From Burkholderiales bacterium (GTDB lineage Bacteria; Pseudomonadota; Gammaproteobacteria; Burkholderiales; SG8-39): 5,067 bases of DNA. Shown piece after piece: positions 1 through 5,067 of this stretch. The translations under genes and the position numbers were made by a program. The notes beneath the pieces were generated by a model that was not told the DNA's origin, did not search any database, and worked only from the letters and a program-made list of their open reading frames with translations. Each line of letters opens with the position of its first letter. The stretch's first letter is position 1. Location of the stretch: positions 1-5,067 of the forward strand of contig SXNB01000222.1 of the NCBI GenBank assembly GCA_005777205.1, given 5' to 3'.

Positions 1-1
1 C

Positions 2-436
2 GAGCTGGTGCGGCGACTTTTGGAATACGAGCGCATGAAGCTGGCGGCGCAGAAGCTGGACGAATTGCCCCAGTTGGGACGCGACCTGCTCGCCGTGGCG
101 GCCTATGTCGAGCGCACCACCTCGGAGCGCCTCCCGGACGTTCATCCGCGGGACCTGGCCGAAGCCTGGCGCTCGTTGCTGCAGCGGGCGCGCCTGCACG
201 CGCACCACAAGGTATCGCGGGAGGAGCTGTCCGTGCGCGAGCACATGAGCCGCATCCTGCGCCAGCTCCGGGAGCACCGCGTGCTGGAGTTCCGCGAGAT
301 GTTCGACCCCGCCCGCGGCGTCACCGTGCTGGTGGTCACCCTGCTCGCGCTGCTGGAACTGGCGCGCGAGACCCTGATCGAGATCACGCAGTCGGGGAGT
401 TTCGCCCCGATCTACGTCAGGATCGCCCATGCTTAA
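2..436 (+). CDS. scpA: Segregation and condensation protein A (kleisin), C-terminal part only
   Basis: This is the C-terminal 144 residues of ScpA, the kleisin that bridges the two SMC heads and, with ScpB, forms the bacterial condensin that compacts and segregates the chromosome. The frame is open to the window edge, beginning ELVRRLLEYERMKLAAQKLDELP, a typical mid-protein ScpA segment, so the GTG at 8 is an internal valine and not a start. Family members are roughly 250-290 residues, so about half is missing upstream. The last ~65 residues (SVREHMSRILRQLREHRVLEF through EITQSGSFAPIYVRI) match the C-terminal winged helix that contacts the SMC head. The stop TAA at 434-436 lies inside the start of scpB (8-bp overlap), so the two subunits are probably translationally coupled. 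The wording resembles betaproteobacterial ScpA. Identity is confident; only the missing 5' half is unknown. Confidence 0.93.
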   Translation, partial: ELVRRLLEYERMKLAAQKLDELPQLGRDLLAVAAYVERTTSERLPDVHPRDLAEAWRSLLQRARLHAHHKVSREELSVREHMSRILRQLREHRVLEFREMFDPARGVTVLVVTLLALLELARETLIEITQSGSFAPIYVRIAHA

Positions 437-1013
437 TCCAACTGAAGCCAAGCGCATCATCGAGGCGGCGCTGCTCGCCTCGCCGGAACCGGTTTCACTC
501 GCGGACTTGAAGCGCCTGTTCGAGGACCAGATCGGCGCTGACACCCTGCGCCGCCTGCTCGGCGAGTTGCGCGAGGAGTGGTCCGGGCGAGCCATCGAGT
601 TGGTGAACCTAGCCGGAGGCTGGCGCTTCCAGACCAAGCCTGAGTTCCAGCCCTTTCTCGAGCGCCTCAACCCGGAGAAGCTGCCGCGCTACTCGCGTGC
701 GGTGATGGAGACGTTGGCCATCATCGCCTACCGGCAGCCGGTGTCGCGCGGGGACATCGAGGACATCCGCGGCGTCGTGGTCTCGGCGCAGATCATCCAG
801 ACCCTGGAGAGCCGCGGCTGGATCGACGTCGTCGGGCATCGCGACACGCCCGGGCGCCCGGCGCTCTACGCCACGACCCAGACCTTCCTCAACGACCTCG
901 GCCTGTTGTCACTGCAGGAACTGCCGCCCCTCGACGAAGTGGCGCGCACGCTCGAGCTCGAGCCTTCGCCGGCCCCAGCGCAGGCCGCTCCTGCCCAACC
1001 CGCCGCCGAGTAG
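429..1013 (+). CDS. scpB: Segregation and condensation protein B
   Basis: ScpB (194 residues) acts as a dimer that binds the middle of ScpA and regulates the SMC-kleisin ring on the nucleoid. Two winged-helix domains are visible. The first, residues about 5-80, contains RIIEAALLASPEPVSLADL. The second, about 85-160, contains YSRAVMETLAIIAYRQPVSR, DIEDIRGV, LESRGWIDVVGHRDTPGRP and LYATTQTFLNDLGL, the most conserved ScpB block. The tail after LSLQELPPLDE (about 175-194) is an Ala/Pro-rich, probably disordered extension. The ATG at 429 is preceded by AGGA at 419-422 with 6-nt spacing, located inside the end of scpA, which supports this start and co-translation of ScpA and ScpB. Length is normal for the family. 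Nothing is broken or unusual. Confidence 0.95.
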   Translation: MLNPTEAKRIIEAALLASPEPVSLADLKRLFEDQIGADTLRRLLGELREEWSGRAIELVNLAGGWRFQTKPEFQPFLERLNPEKLPRYSRAVMETLAIIAYRQPVSRGDIEDIRGVVVSAQIIQTLESRGWIDVVGHRDTPGRPALYATTQTFLNDLGLLSLQELPPLDEVARTLELEPSPAPAQAAPAQPAAE

Positions 1014-1028
1014 TCCCGCCACACTCCA

Positions 1029-1040
1029 TCCCCTTGGGGA
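1029..1040 (+). promoter_or_regulatory. Small inverted repeat over the rluB ribosome binding site
   Basis: TCCCCTTGGGGA can fold as TCCCC/GGGGA (realistically a CCC/GGG stem with a CTTG loop). The GGGGAG at 1036-1041 is the only Shine-Dalgarno-like stretch before the rluB TTG at 1045, and this fold would pair much of it. Only 3 nt separate GGGGAG from the TTG, closer than usual. The site lies in the 31-nt scpB-rluB gap. A translational effect is inference; the stem is short. Confidence 0.35.
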
Positions 1041-1044
1041 GCGG

Positions 1045-1773
1045 TTGCAGAAGCTGCTGGCCACGGCCGGGCTCGGTTCGCGGCGAGCGATCGAAGTTTG
1101 GATCAGCGATGGCCGGGTCACCATGGACGGCAAGGTCGCGAAGCTGGGCGATCGCGCCTTGCCGGGTGCGTTGATTGCGGTTGATGGAAAGTCGGTGGCG
1201 ACTGCGGCCACCGCGGCCGCGCCGCGCCTCTTGCTCTATCACAAGCCCGTAGGGGAACTCGTCACACGCGCGGACCCGGAGGGAAGGGCAACCGTCTTCG
1301 AGCGCCTGCCGCCGCTCAAGGGCGGGCGTTGGGTTTCCGTTGGACGCCTCGACCTGAACAGCGCGGGCCTGCTGCTGTTCACGGACTCTGGCGAACTGGC
1401 CAACCGGTTCATGCACCCCAGGCACGGAGTGGATCGCGAGTACCACGCGCGCGTGAAGGGAGAACTGACCGTAGAGGAGCAGGGCCGCCTGTGCCAAGGC
1501 GTAACCCTGGAGGATGGCCTCGCGCGCTTCACCCGAATCGCCCCGATCCCGCGCGCCGCGGACGAAGGCATCAACCGCTGGTACAGGGTCGTCATCCGGG
1601 AGGGCCGCACGCGAGAAGTGAGGCGCATGTTCGAGTCGCTGGGCCATCCCGTGAGCCGGTTGGTGCGCAAGCGCTTCGGCCCGGTGGAGCTTCCGGCAAA
1701 CCTCTCCGCCGGGCGCTGGGTAGAGGCCAGTCCCGCATTGGTCGCCTCGTTCCTGAAGGTTGCGCTGCGTTAG
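1045..1773 (+). CDS. rluB: 23S rRNA pseudouridine synthase, RluB type (RsuA family)
   Basis: This 242-residue protein has the S4-plus-catalytic layout of the RsuA/RluB/RluE family. RluB isomerises U2605 (E. coli numbering) of 23S rRNA to pseudouridine. The S4 RNA-binding domain is residues 1 to about 48 (LQKLLATAGLGSRR, GRVTMDGK). The catalytic domain runs from about 60 with LLYHKPVGELVT, the active-site motif GRLDLNSAGLLLFTDSG (catalytic aspartate D103), ANRFMHP, REYHARVKG, and the RluB-like GRTREVRRMFESLGHPVSRLVRKRFGP (about 187-213). The start is weak. TTG at 1045 falls on the leucine of the conserved ERLQK segment, and I found no in-frame ATG, GTG or TTG between 880 and 1044, so a few N-terminal residues are lost or an unusual upstream codon is used. 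Betaproteobacterial RluB proteins often carry long extensions; this copy is compact. RluB is favoured over RsuA/RluE by motif wording and by scpB linkage. Confidence 0.9.
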   Translation: MQKLLATAGLGSRRAIEVWISDGRVTMDGKVAKLGDRALPGALIAVDGKSVATAATAAAPRLLLYHKPVGELVTRADPEGRATVFERLPPLKGGRWVSVGRLDLNSAGLLLFTDSGELANRFMHPRHGVDREYHARVKGELTVEEQGRLCQGVTLEDGLARFTRIAPIPRAADEGINRWYRVVIREGRTREVRRMFESLGHPVSRLVRKRFGPVELPANLSAGRWVEASPALVASFLKVALR

Positions 1774-1778
1774 GCCCG

Positions 1779-1789
1779 GAACGTTGTTC
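1779..1789. repeat. Short inverted repeat GAAC-GTT-GTTC over the putative -35
   Basis: GAACGTTGTTC is a perfect 4-bp inverted repeat with a 3-nt centre, extendable outward by a G-T and a C-G pair. It overlaps the proposed -35 hexamer at 1784-1789, so it could be a small operator, but a repeat this short occurs by chance. The spacing (3, not 4) does not fit the GAAC-N4-GTTC LexA box known from Gram-positive bacteria. Function unknown. Confidence 0.25.
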
Positions 1790-1812
1790 TGACGCTTAAA
1801 ACCTGCTAAACT
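1784..1812 (+). promoter_or_regulatory. Putative sigma-70 promoter for rimP-nusA-infB
   Basis: TTGTTC at 1784-1789 (3 of 6 matches to TTGACA) is separated by exactly 17 bp from TAAACT at 1807-1812 (4 of 6 matches to TATAAT). The TG at 1804-1805 in TGCTAAACT makes an extended -10, which can compensate for a weak -35. The region is clearly AT-richer than its surroundings and sits in the only real intergenic gap. Transcription would start near 1818-1820, giving a leader of about 75 nt before the rimP ATG. The position fits known promoters upstream of rimP operons, but the call rests on consensus matching only. Confidence 0.5.
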
Positions 1813-1828
1813 TCAACTGTTTAAAGGT

Positions 1829-1850
1829 AATGGGCTTCGGCCCATTTTTT
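1829..1850 (+). terminator. Intrinsic terminator / possible rimP-leader attenuator
   Basis: AATGGGC at 1829-1835 pairs perfectly with GCCCATT at 1840-1846 around a TTCG loop; C(UUCG)G is an exceptionally stable tetraloop. The 3' arm merges into six Ts (1845-1850), the standard Rho-independent layout on the + strand. On the reverse strand no T tract follows, so it is unidirectional. It lies 55 nt after the rluB stop and 43 nt before the rimP ATG. It can end the scpA-scpB-rluB transcript and, if the promoter at 1784-1812 is active, also act as an attenuator in the rimP leader. Premature terminators before rimP have been proposed in Gammaproteobacteria (the rimP leader). The hairpin is certain from sequence; the attenuator role is inference. 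Confidence 0.88.
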
Positions 1851-1878
1851 GTTTCAGCAGCGAATTCAGCAGGCTAAA

Positions 1879-1890
1879 GGCAGGCAGGCA
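1879..1890 (+). repeat. GGCA x3 tandem repeat at the rimP ribosome binding site
   Basis: GGCAGGCAGGCA offers several overlapping AGG cores; AGG at 1886-1888 sits 5 nt before the ATG at 1894 and is the best Shine-Dalgarno candidate. CAGCAG also occurs twice just upstream (1855-1860 and 1867-1872). The tetranucleotide repeat could vary in copy number, which would move the ribosome binding site, but three units is too few to assume instability. It supports ATG 1894 as the rimP start. Confidence 0.4.
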
Positions 1891-1893
1891 CGG

Positions 1894-2379
1894 ATGGCGG
1901 CTTTGACGGAAATCGTAGAGCCGACCCTGGCGGGATTGGGCTTCGAGTTGGTCGAGATGCAGCTGTCCAACCACGGGCAGTTTCTGCGGTTGTTCATCGA
2001 TCGGACGGACGGCGCGGGTGGCATCAACGTGGACGACTGCGCAACGGTCAGCCGCCACCTGATGCACCTGTTCTCGGTCGAGGGCGTGGAATACGACAGA
2101 CTGGAAGTGTCCTCGCCCGGGCTGGATCGCCCTCTGCGCAAGGAGAAGGACTTCGCGCGCTTCGCGGGGCAGAAGGCTGACGTGCGCCTCAGGGCGGCGG
2201 ACGCCGCGGGCCGCAGGCGCATCTCCGGGACCCTGCTGGGCGCGAAGGACGGTGTCGTCACCCTGGAGGTCGAAGGCCAGGCGGTGGCGCTGGAACTGGA
2301 TGCAATCGAACGGGCCCGGCTGGTGCCGGACCTGCAGCCACAGAACGCTCGTAAGAGCGGTCAGAAGAGGCGCAAATGA
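1894..2379 (+). CDS. rimP: Ribosome maturation factor RimP
   Basis: RimP (161 residues) is a cytoplasmic factor that binds the free 30S subunit and is needed for its late maturation. The N-terminal alpha/beta domain, residues 1 to about 82, contains EIVEPTLAGLGFELVEMQL, LRLFIDRTDGAGGINVDDC, and the hallmark RLEVSSPGLDRPL (69-81). The C-terminal SH3-like domain (about 84-146) begins with DFARFAGQKADVRL and ends with IERARLVPDL; a short Lys/Arg-rich tail follows. ATG 1894 is chosen because the protein then begins at the usual family position. The frame extends upstream to a TTG at 1849, but that TTG lies in the terminator T tract and is not credible. The stop overlaps the nusA start as ATGA (2376-2379), implying translational coupling. 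The wording is closest to betaproteobacterial RimP. Confidence 0.95.
   Translation: MAALTEIVEPTLAGLGFELVEMQLSNHGQFLRLFIDRTDGAGGINVDDCATVSRHLMHLFSVEGVEYDRLEVSSPGLDRPLRKEKDFARFAGQKADVRLRAADAAGRRRISGTLLGAKDGVVTLEVEGQAVALELDAIERARLVPDLQPQNARKSGQKRRK
2346..2359 (+). promoter_or_regulatory. GUAA-capped hairpin just before the nusA ribosome binding site
   Basis: CGCTC at 2346-2350 and GAGCG at 2355-2359 form a perfect 5-bp stem around GTAA, which in RNA is a stable GNRA tetraloop. It lies within the last codons of rimP, 6 nt upstream of the nusA Shine-Dalgarno (AGAGG, 2366-2370). No T tract follows, so it is not a terminator. It could tune rimP-nusA coupling or RNA processing, or be chance within coding sequence. 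Confidence 0.3.
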
Positions 2380-3893
2380 GCCGGGAAATTTTGCTGCTGG
2401 TGGACGCGCTGGCGCGCGAGAAGAACGTGAACCGCGACGTGGTGTTCGGGGCGCTCGAGCTCGCGCTCGCCTCGGCGACCAAGAAGCGCTTCACCGAGGA
2501 TGTCGACGTCCGCGTCGCGATCGACCGCGACACCGGCGAATACCAGGCCTTCCGCCGCTGGCGGGTGCTGCCGGACGACGCCCCGGACTGGATCAACGCC
2601 CAGATGCTGTCTGTCGAGGAAGCCCAGGACCGCAAGCCCGACGCCAAGCTCGATGACGTCATCGAGGAGTCGATCGAGAACGTGCCCTTCGGCCGTATCG
2701 GCGCGCAGACCGCCAAGCAGGTCATCCTGCAGCGGATCCGGGACGCCGAGCGCGAGCAGATCCTGACCGATTTCCTGTCGCGTGGCGACGAGCTGGTCAC
2801 CGGCACCGTGAAGCGCATGGAGCGCGGCAGCGCGATCGTGGAGTCGGGGCGCCTGGAGGCGCTGCTGCCCCGCGAGCACATGATCCCCAAGGAGAACCTG
2901 CGCATTGGCGACCGCGTGCGGGCCTGGGTGATGAAGATCGAGCGTGGCATTCGCGGTCCCCAGCTGGTGCTGTCGCGAACCGCGCCGCAATTCATCATGA
3001 AGCTGTTCGAGCTTGAGGTGCCGGAGATAGAGGAAGGCCTGCTGGAGATCAAGTCGGCGGCCCGTGATCCGGGGATCCGCGCCAAGATCGCGGTGCACAC
3101 CACCGACCGCCGTATCGACCCGATCGGCACCTGCGTCGGTATGCGCGGATCGCGCGTGCAGTCGGTGACGCAGGAGCTGGCCGGGGAGCGCGTCGACATC
3201 GTGCTGTGGTCGGCCGACCCAGCGCAGTTCGTTATCGGGGCCCTTGCGCCCGCTGAGGTGAGCTCGATTCTGGTGGACGAGGAGAAGCACGCCATGGACG
3301 TCGTGGTGGACGAGGAGAACCTCGCCATTGCCATTGGCAGGAGCGGGCAGAACGTACGCCTTGCATCAGAGCTCACCGGCTGGACCATCAATCTGATGAC
3401 CAAAGAGGAGTCCTCCAAGAAGCAGGAGGAGGAGGGCGCCCGGGTAAAGAACCTGTTCACGGAAAAGCTGGACGTGGACGAGGAGGTCGCGGCGATCCTG
3501 ATCGAGGAAGGCTTCGCCACGCTCGAGGAAGTCGCATACGTGCCGATCAACGAGATGATGGAGATCGAGGCCTTCGACGAGAATACGGTCAACGAGCTGC
3601 GCAGCCGCGCGCGTAACGCGCTGCTGGTGCAGGCGATCGCCAGCGAGGAAAGCCTGGAGGGCGTCGATCCGCTGCTGCTGCAGCTGGAGGGCATGGAGGC
3701 GCCGCTGGTGGCCAAGCTCGCCAAGGGCGGCATCAAGACCCGTGACGACCTTGCCGACCTGGCGGTGGACGAGCTCGGTGAATTGACTGGCCTGGACGAG
3801 GAGCGTGCCAAGAAGCTGATCATGGCTGCCCGCGCGCACTGGTTCGCCGAGGAGGCGCCCGCCGGCGCCGCGCAAAAAAAGGAAGCCGCGTAA
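2376..3893 (+). CDS. nusA: Transcription termination/antitermination factor NusA
   Basis: NusA (505 residues) binds RNA polymerase and nascent RNA. It promotes hairpin pausing and intrinsic termination, and with the other Nus factors supports rRNA antitermination. Domains in order are: N-terminal polymerase-binding domain, 1 to about 130 (MSREILLLVDALAREKNV through FGRIGAQTAKQVILQRIRDA); S1 domain, about 135-201 (GDELVTGTVKRMERGSAIVE); KH1, about 202-277, with GMRG at 255-258; KH2, about 278-345, with IGRSGQNVRLASELTGW from 320; then two acidic repeats, AR1 about 357-417 and AR2 about 431-490, the Pro- and gammaproteobacterial pattern (E. coli NusA is 495 residues). AGAGG at 2366-2370 is 5 nt before the ATG. 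The start overlaps the rimP stop, and infB follows one base after the stop. NusA is known to feed back on its own operon in E. coli. The 3' end carries an A7 run, described separately. Confidence 0.97.
   Translation: MSREILLLVDALAREKNVNRDVVFGALELALASATKKRFTEDVDVRVAIDRDTGEYQAFRRWRVLPDDAPDWINAQMLSVEEAQDRKPDAKLDDVIEESIENVPFGRIGAQTAKQVILQRIRDAEREQILTDFLSRGDELVTGTVKRMERGSAIVESGRLEALLPREHMIPKENLRIGDRVRAWVMKIERGIRGPQLVLSRTAPQFIMKLFELEVPEIEEGLLEIKSAARDPGIRAKIAVHTTDRRIDPIGTCVGMRGSRVQSVTQELAGERVDIVLWSADPAQFVIGALAPAEVSSILVDEEKHAMDVVVDEENLAIAIGRSGQNVRLASELTGWTINLMTKEESSKKQEEEGARVKNLFTEKLDVDEEVAAILIEEGFATLEEVAYVPINEMMEIEAFDENTVNELRSRARNALLVQAIASEESLEGVDPLLLQLEGMEAPLVAKLAKGGIKTRDDLADLAVDELGELTGLDEERAKKLIMAARAHWFAEEAPAGAAQKKEAA
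3874..3885 (+). promoter_or_regulatory. A7GGAAG: infB ribosome binding site containing an in-phase A AAA AAG heptamer
   Basis: Seven As (3874-3880) followed by GGAAG end the nusA coding region. AGGAAG at 3880-3885 is 9 nt before the infB GTG, so its obvious job is an A-rich Shine-Dalgarno. In nusA frame the codons read CAA AAA AAG, so A AAA AAG (3875-3881) is the same heptamer, in the same phase, as the programmed -1 frameshift site of E. coli dnaX. The run also permits transcript slippage. A GAGGAGG lies at 3849-3855, farther upstream than the dnaX stimulator. Recoding is unproven. Confidence 0.55.
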
Positions 3894-3894
3894 C

Positions 3895-5067
3895 GTGGCC
3901 CAGACCAGCGTCGCCCAGTTCGCCAGCGAGCTCAAGGTCCCACCTTCTGTGCTGCTGGAGCAGTTACGCGCCGCCGGGGTCGAGAAACGCGTGCCCGAGG
4001 ATTCGCTCACGGAGCAGGACAAGTCGCGCCTGCTGGAGTACCTGCGCAAGGCGCATGGATCCTCGGAAGCCAAGAACAAGATCACGCTGACGCGCAAGCA
4101 GACCAGCGAGATCAAGAAGTCTGACGCGTCGGGCAAGGCGCGCACCATCCAGGTCGAGGTGCGCAAGAAGCGCGTGTTCGTGAAGCGCGACCCGAACGAA
4201 CTGGCCGCGGCTGCCGCTGCTGAAGAGACGCGGCAGCCGGTCGCGGCCGTGCCCGAACCCGCACCCGAACCCGAACCCGAACCCACGCCCCTGCCGCTGC
4301 CGCCACCAGTGGCGGAGCCCGCTCCGGCCCCTGCCGCGGTCGCCGCACCAGCGACCGCGCTGGCCGCTCCGCGCCACGTGCTGGACCCCGGTGAACTGCT
4401 GCTGCGCGAAGCTGAACAGCGGCGCCACCAGCAGCTGTCCGACATCCAGGCCGCGGAACTACGCGAGAAGCAGGAACGCGAGAAGCGAGAAGCCGTCCAG
4501 CGCGAGGCCACCCGCCAGGCGCAGGCCGCGGGCGTTGCCCTGCCGGTCAAGGAAGGCACCCTGCACGCGCCCAAGAAAGGCGAGGTCAAGCCCGGGGACA
4601 AGAAGGCGAAGAAGGTCAAGACTACGGTGCTGCGCGACGACGGCGTGCGCCGGCGCGCCATCAAGACCCGCGGCGACATGGGCGGCGGCGTCGGCGGCTG
4701 GCACGGCCGCGGCGGATCGCGCCACGGCCGTGGTGCCGCCGCCGCCTCCGGCGAGCCCACGTTCGCCCAGCCCACCGAAGCGGTGGTGCGGGAGGTCGCT
4801 GTGCCGGAGACCATCACGGTTGGCGAACTCGCGCACCGCATCGCGGTCAAGGCCGCCGAGGTCATCAAGGTGCTGATGAAGCTGGGTTCCATGGCCAACA
4901 TCAACCAGGCCCTGGACCAGGAAACCGCGATGATCGTGGTGCAGGAGATGGGCCACACCGCCAAGGCGGCGAAGCTGGAGGATCCCGAAGCGTATTTGGT
5001 TGACACTGGGGAGAAAAGCACGGCGGAAGCCCTGCCGCGCCCGCCGGTGGTGACCGTGATGGGCCAC
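3895..5067 (+). CDS. infB: Translation initiation factor IF-2, N-terminal part
   Basis: These are the first 391 residues of IF2, the GTPase that delivers fMet-tRNA to the 30S subunit and promotes joining of the 50S. The start is GTG at 3895, two codon positions after the nusA stop region, with AGGAAG 9 nt upstream; MAQTSVAQFASELKVPPSVLLEQL begins the first IF2_N helical domain (about 1-54). A basic IF2-associated segment follows (ITLTRKQTSEIKK; VRKKRVFVKRD, 89-99), then an Ala/Pro/Glu-rich linker (103-160) with an EP repeat, a charged helical or coiled-coil stretch (about 163-210), and a basic and Gly/His-rich linker (224-282). The second IF2_N domain is about 303-355 (VPETITVGELAHRIAVKAAEVIK). 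The window ends at PPVVTVMGH, the first two residues of the G1 loop GHVDHGKT, so the whole GTPase and tRNA-binding part is missing. The distance to G1 is close to that of E. coli IF2. No frameshift was seen when translating throughout. Confidence 0.96.
   Translation, partial: MAQTSVAQFASELKVPPSVLLEQLRAAGVEKRVPEDSLTEQDKSRLLEYLRKAHGSSEAKNKITLTRKQTSEIKKSDASGKARTIQVEVRKKRVFVKRDPNELAAAAAAEETRQPVAAVPEPAPEPEPEPTPLPLPPPVAEPAPAPAAVAAPATALAAPRHVLDPGELLLREAEQRRHQQLSDIQAAELREKQEREKREAVQREATRQAQAAGVALPVKEGTLHAPKKGEVKPGDKKAKKVKTTVLRDDGVRRRAIKTRGDMGGGVGGWHGRGGSRHGRGAAAASGEPTFAQPTEAVVREVAVPETITVGELAHRIAVKAAEVIKVLMKLGSMANINQALDQETAMIVVQEMGHTAKAAKLEDPEAYLVDTGEKSTAEALPRPPVVTVMGH
4252..4281 (+). repeat. Five-unit CCCGAA hexamer repeat coding an EP run in IF2
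   Basis: Five tandem hexamers, CCCGAA with one CCCGCA variant in second place, run across the infB linker and encode alternating Pro-Glu around residues 120-129 (EPAPEPEPEP). Such Pro/Glu/Ala linkers between the IF2 N-terminal domains are flexible and vary in length between strains. The repeat is short and slightly imperfect, so length change by slippage in multiples of two residues is possible without breaking the frame. Confidence 0.7.

Noticed and set aside
8..10. GTG 8 as the start of scpA
   Set aside because: The frame is open to the window edge and the preceding EL continues a conserved internal ScpA segment, so the gene is truncated here, not started.
950..963. 14-bp perfect palindrome GCTCGAGCTCGAGC in scpB
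   Set aside because: It encodes Leu-Glu-Leu-Glu in the normal scpB frame and consists of repeated GAGCTC dinucleotide-like units; nothing suggests a binding site.
889..1647. 252-codon open frame on the - strand opposite scpB and rluB
   Set aside because: It is antisense to conserved coding sequence, has no known motif, and has a composition typical of a shadow frame.
1779..1789. LexA/SOS box
   Set aside because: The spacing between GAAC and GTTC is 3, not 4, and the site does not match the proteobacterial CTGT-type box.
1849..1893. N-terminal extension of rimP from TTG 1849
   Set aside because: The TTG is part of the terminator T tract with no ribosome binding site. The added 15 residues are not RimP-like, and ATG 1894 gives the usual family start.
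2258..3823. 521-codon open frame on the - strand opposite nusA
   Set aside because: It lies fully antisense to a gene with every NusA domain. Its translation is Ser/Arg/Ala-rich with no recognisable domain, as expected from the reverse of GC-rich codons.
4378..4380. Internal start of a shorter IF2 isoform (GTG, residue 162), as in E. coli IF2-beta
   Set aside because: There is no Shine-Dalgarno sequence in the preceding bases, so position alone is not enough to call it.
3366..5021. 551-codon open frame on the - strand opposite the nusA end and infB
   Set aside because: It spans two real genes. The GSGSGAGSG-type runs are the reverse reading of the IF2 Pro/Glu repeats, so it is a composition artefact.

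Overview
The window is a GC-rich stretch of bacterial chromosome. It carries six conserved housekeeping genes, all on the + strand and packed almost end to end: scpA (5' end cut off by the window), scpB, rluB, rimP, nusA and infB (3' end cut off). Protein wording and gene order point to a betaproteobacterium. Examples are the NusA start MSREILLLVDALAREKNV, the RimP core RLEVSSPGLDRPL, the ScpA tail and the IF2 segment just before the G domain. This placement rests on remembered family sequences, not a search; a high-GC gammaproteobacterium is the main alternative. I see no sign of horizontal transfer, mobile elements, CRISPR, tRNA or rRNA.

Layout. Positions 2-1773 form a chromosome-organisation and rRNA-modification block. 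scpA and scpB overlap by 8 bp. They encode the kleisin and winged-helix partners of the SMC condensin. rluB follows after 31 bp; it encodes a 23S rRNA pseudouridine synthase that appears to start at TTG. Positions 1774-1893 are the only real intergenic gap (120 bp). It holds a plausible extended -10 promoter and, just downstream, a strong intrinsic-terminator hairpin with a UUCG tetraloop and six Ts. Positions 1894-5067 form the classic rimP-nusA-infB transcription/translation operon. rimP and nusA overlap by ATGA, and infB starts one base after the nusA stop.

How they work together. RimP matures the 30S subunit, RluB modifies 23S rRNA, IF2 brings initiator tRNA to the 30S subunit and drives subunit joining, and NusA controls RNA polymerase pausing, termination and rRNA antitermination. 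The second block is therefore a coherent ribosome-production unit, placed behind a condensin operon. The hairpin at 1829-1850 can serve as the terminator of the scp-rluB unit, as an attenuator of rimP-nusA-infB, or both.

I found no undescribed system here. The points worth a second look are regulatory. They are the promoter and terminator hairpin before rimP, the weak TTG start of a compact rluB, a dnaX-type A AAA AAG heptamer in the correct phase at the end of nusA (it also forms the infB ribosome binding site), and a GUAA-capped hairpin next to the nusA ribosome binding site. Large antisense open frames opposite nusA and infB are composition artefacts.
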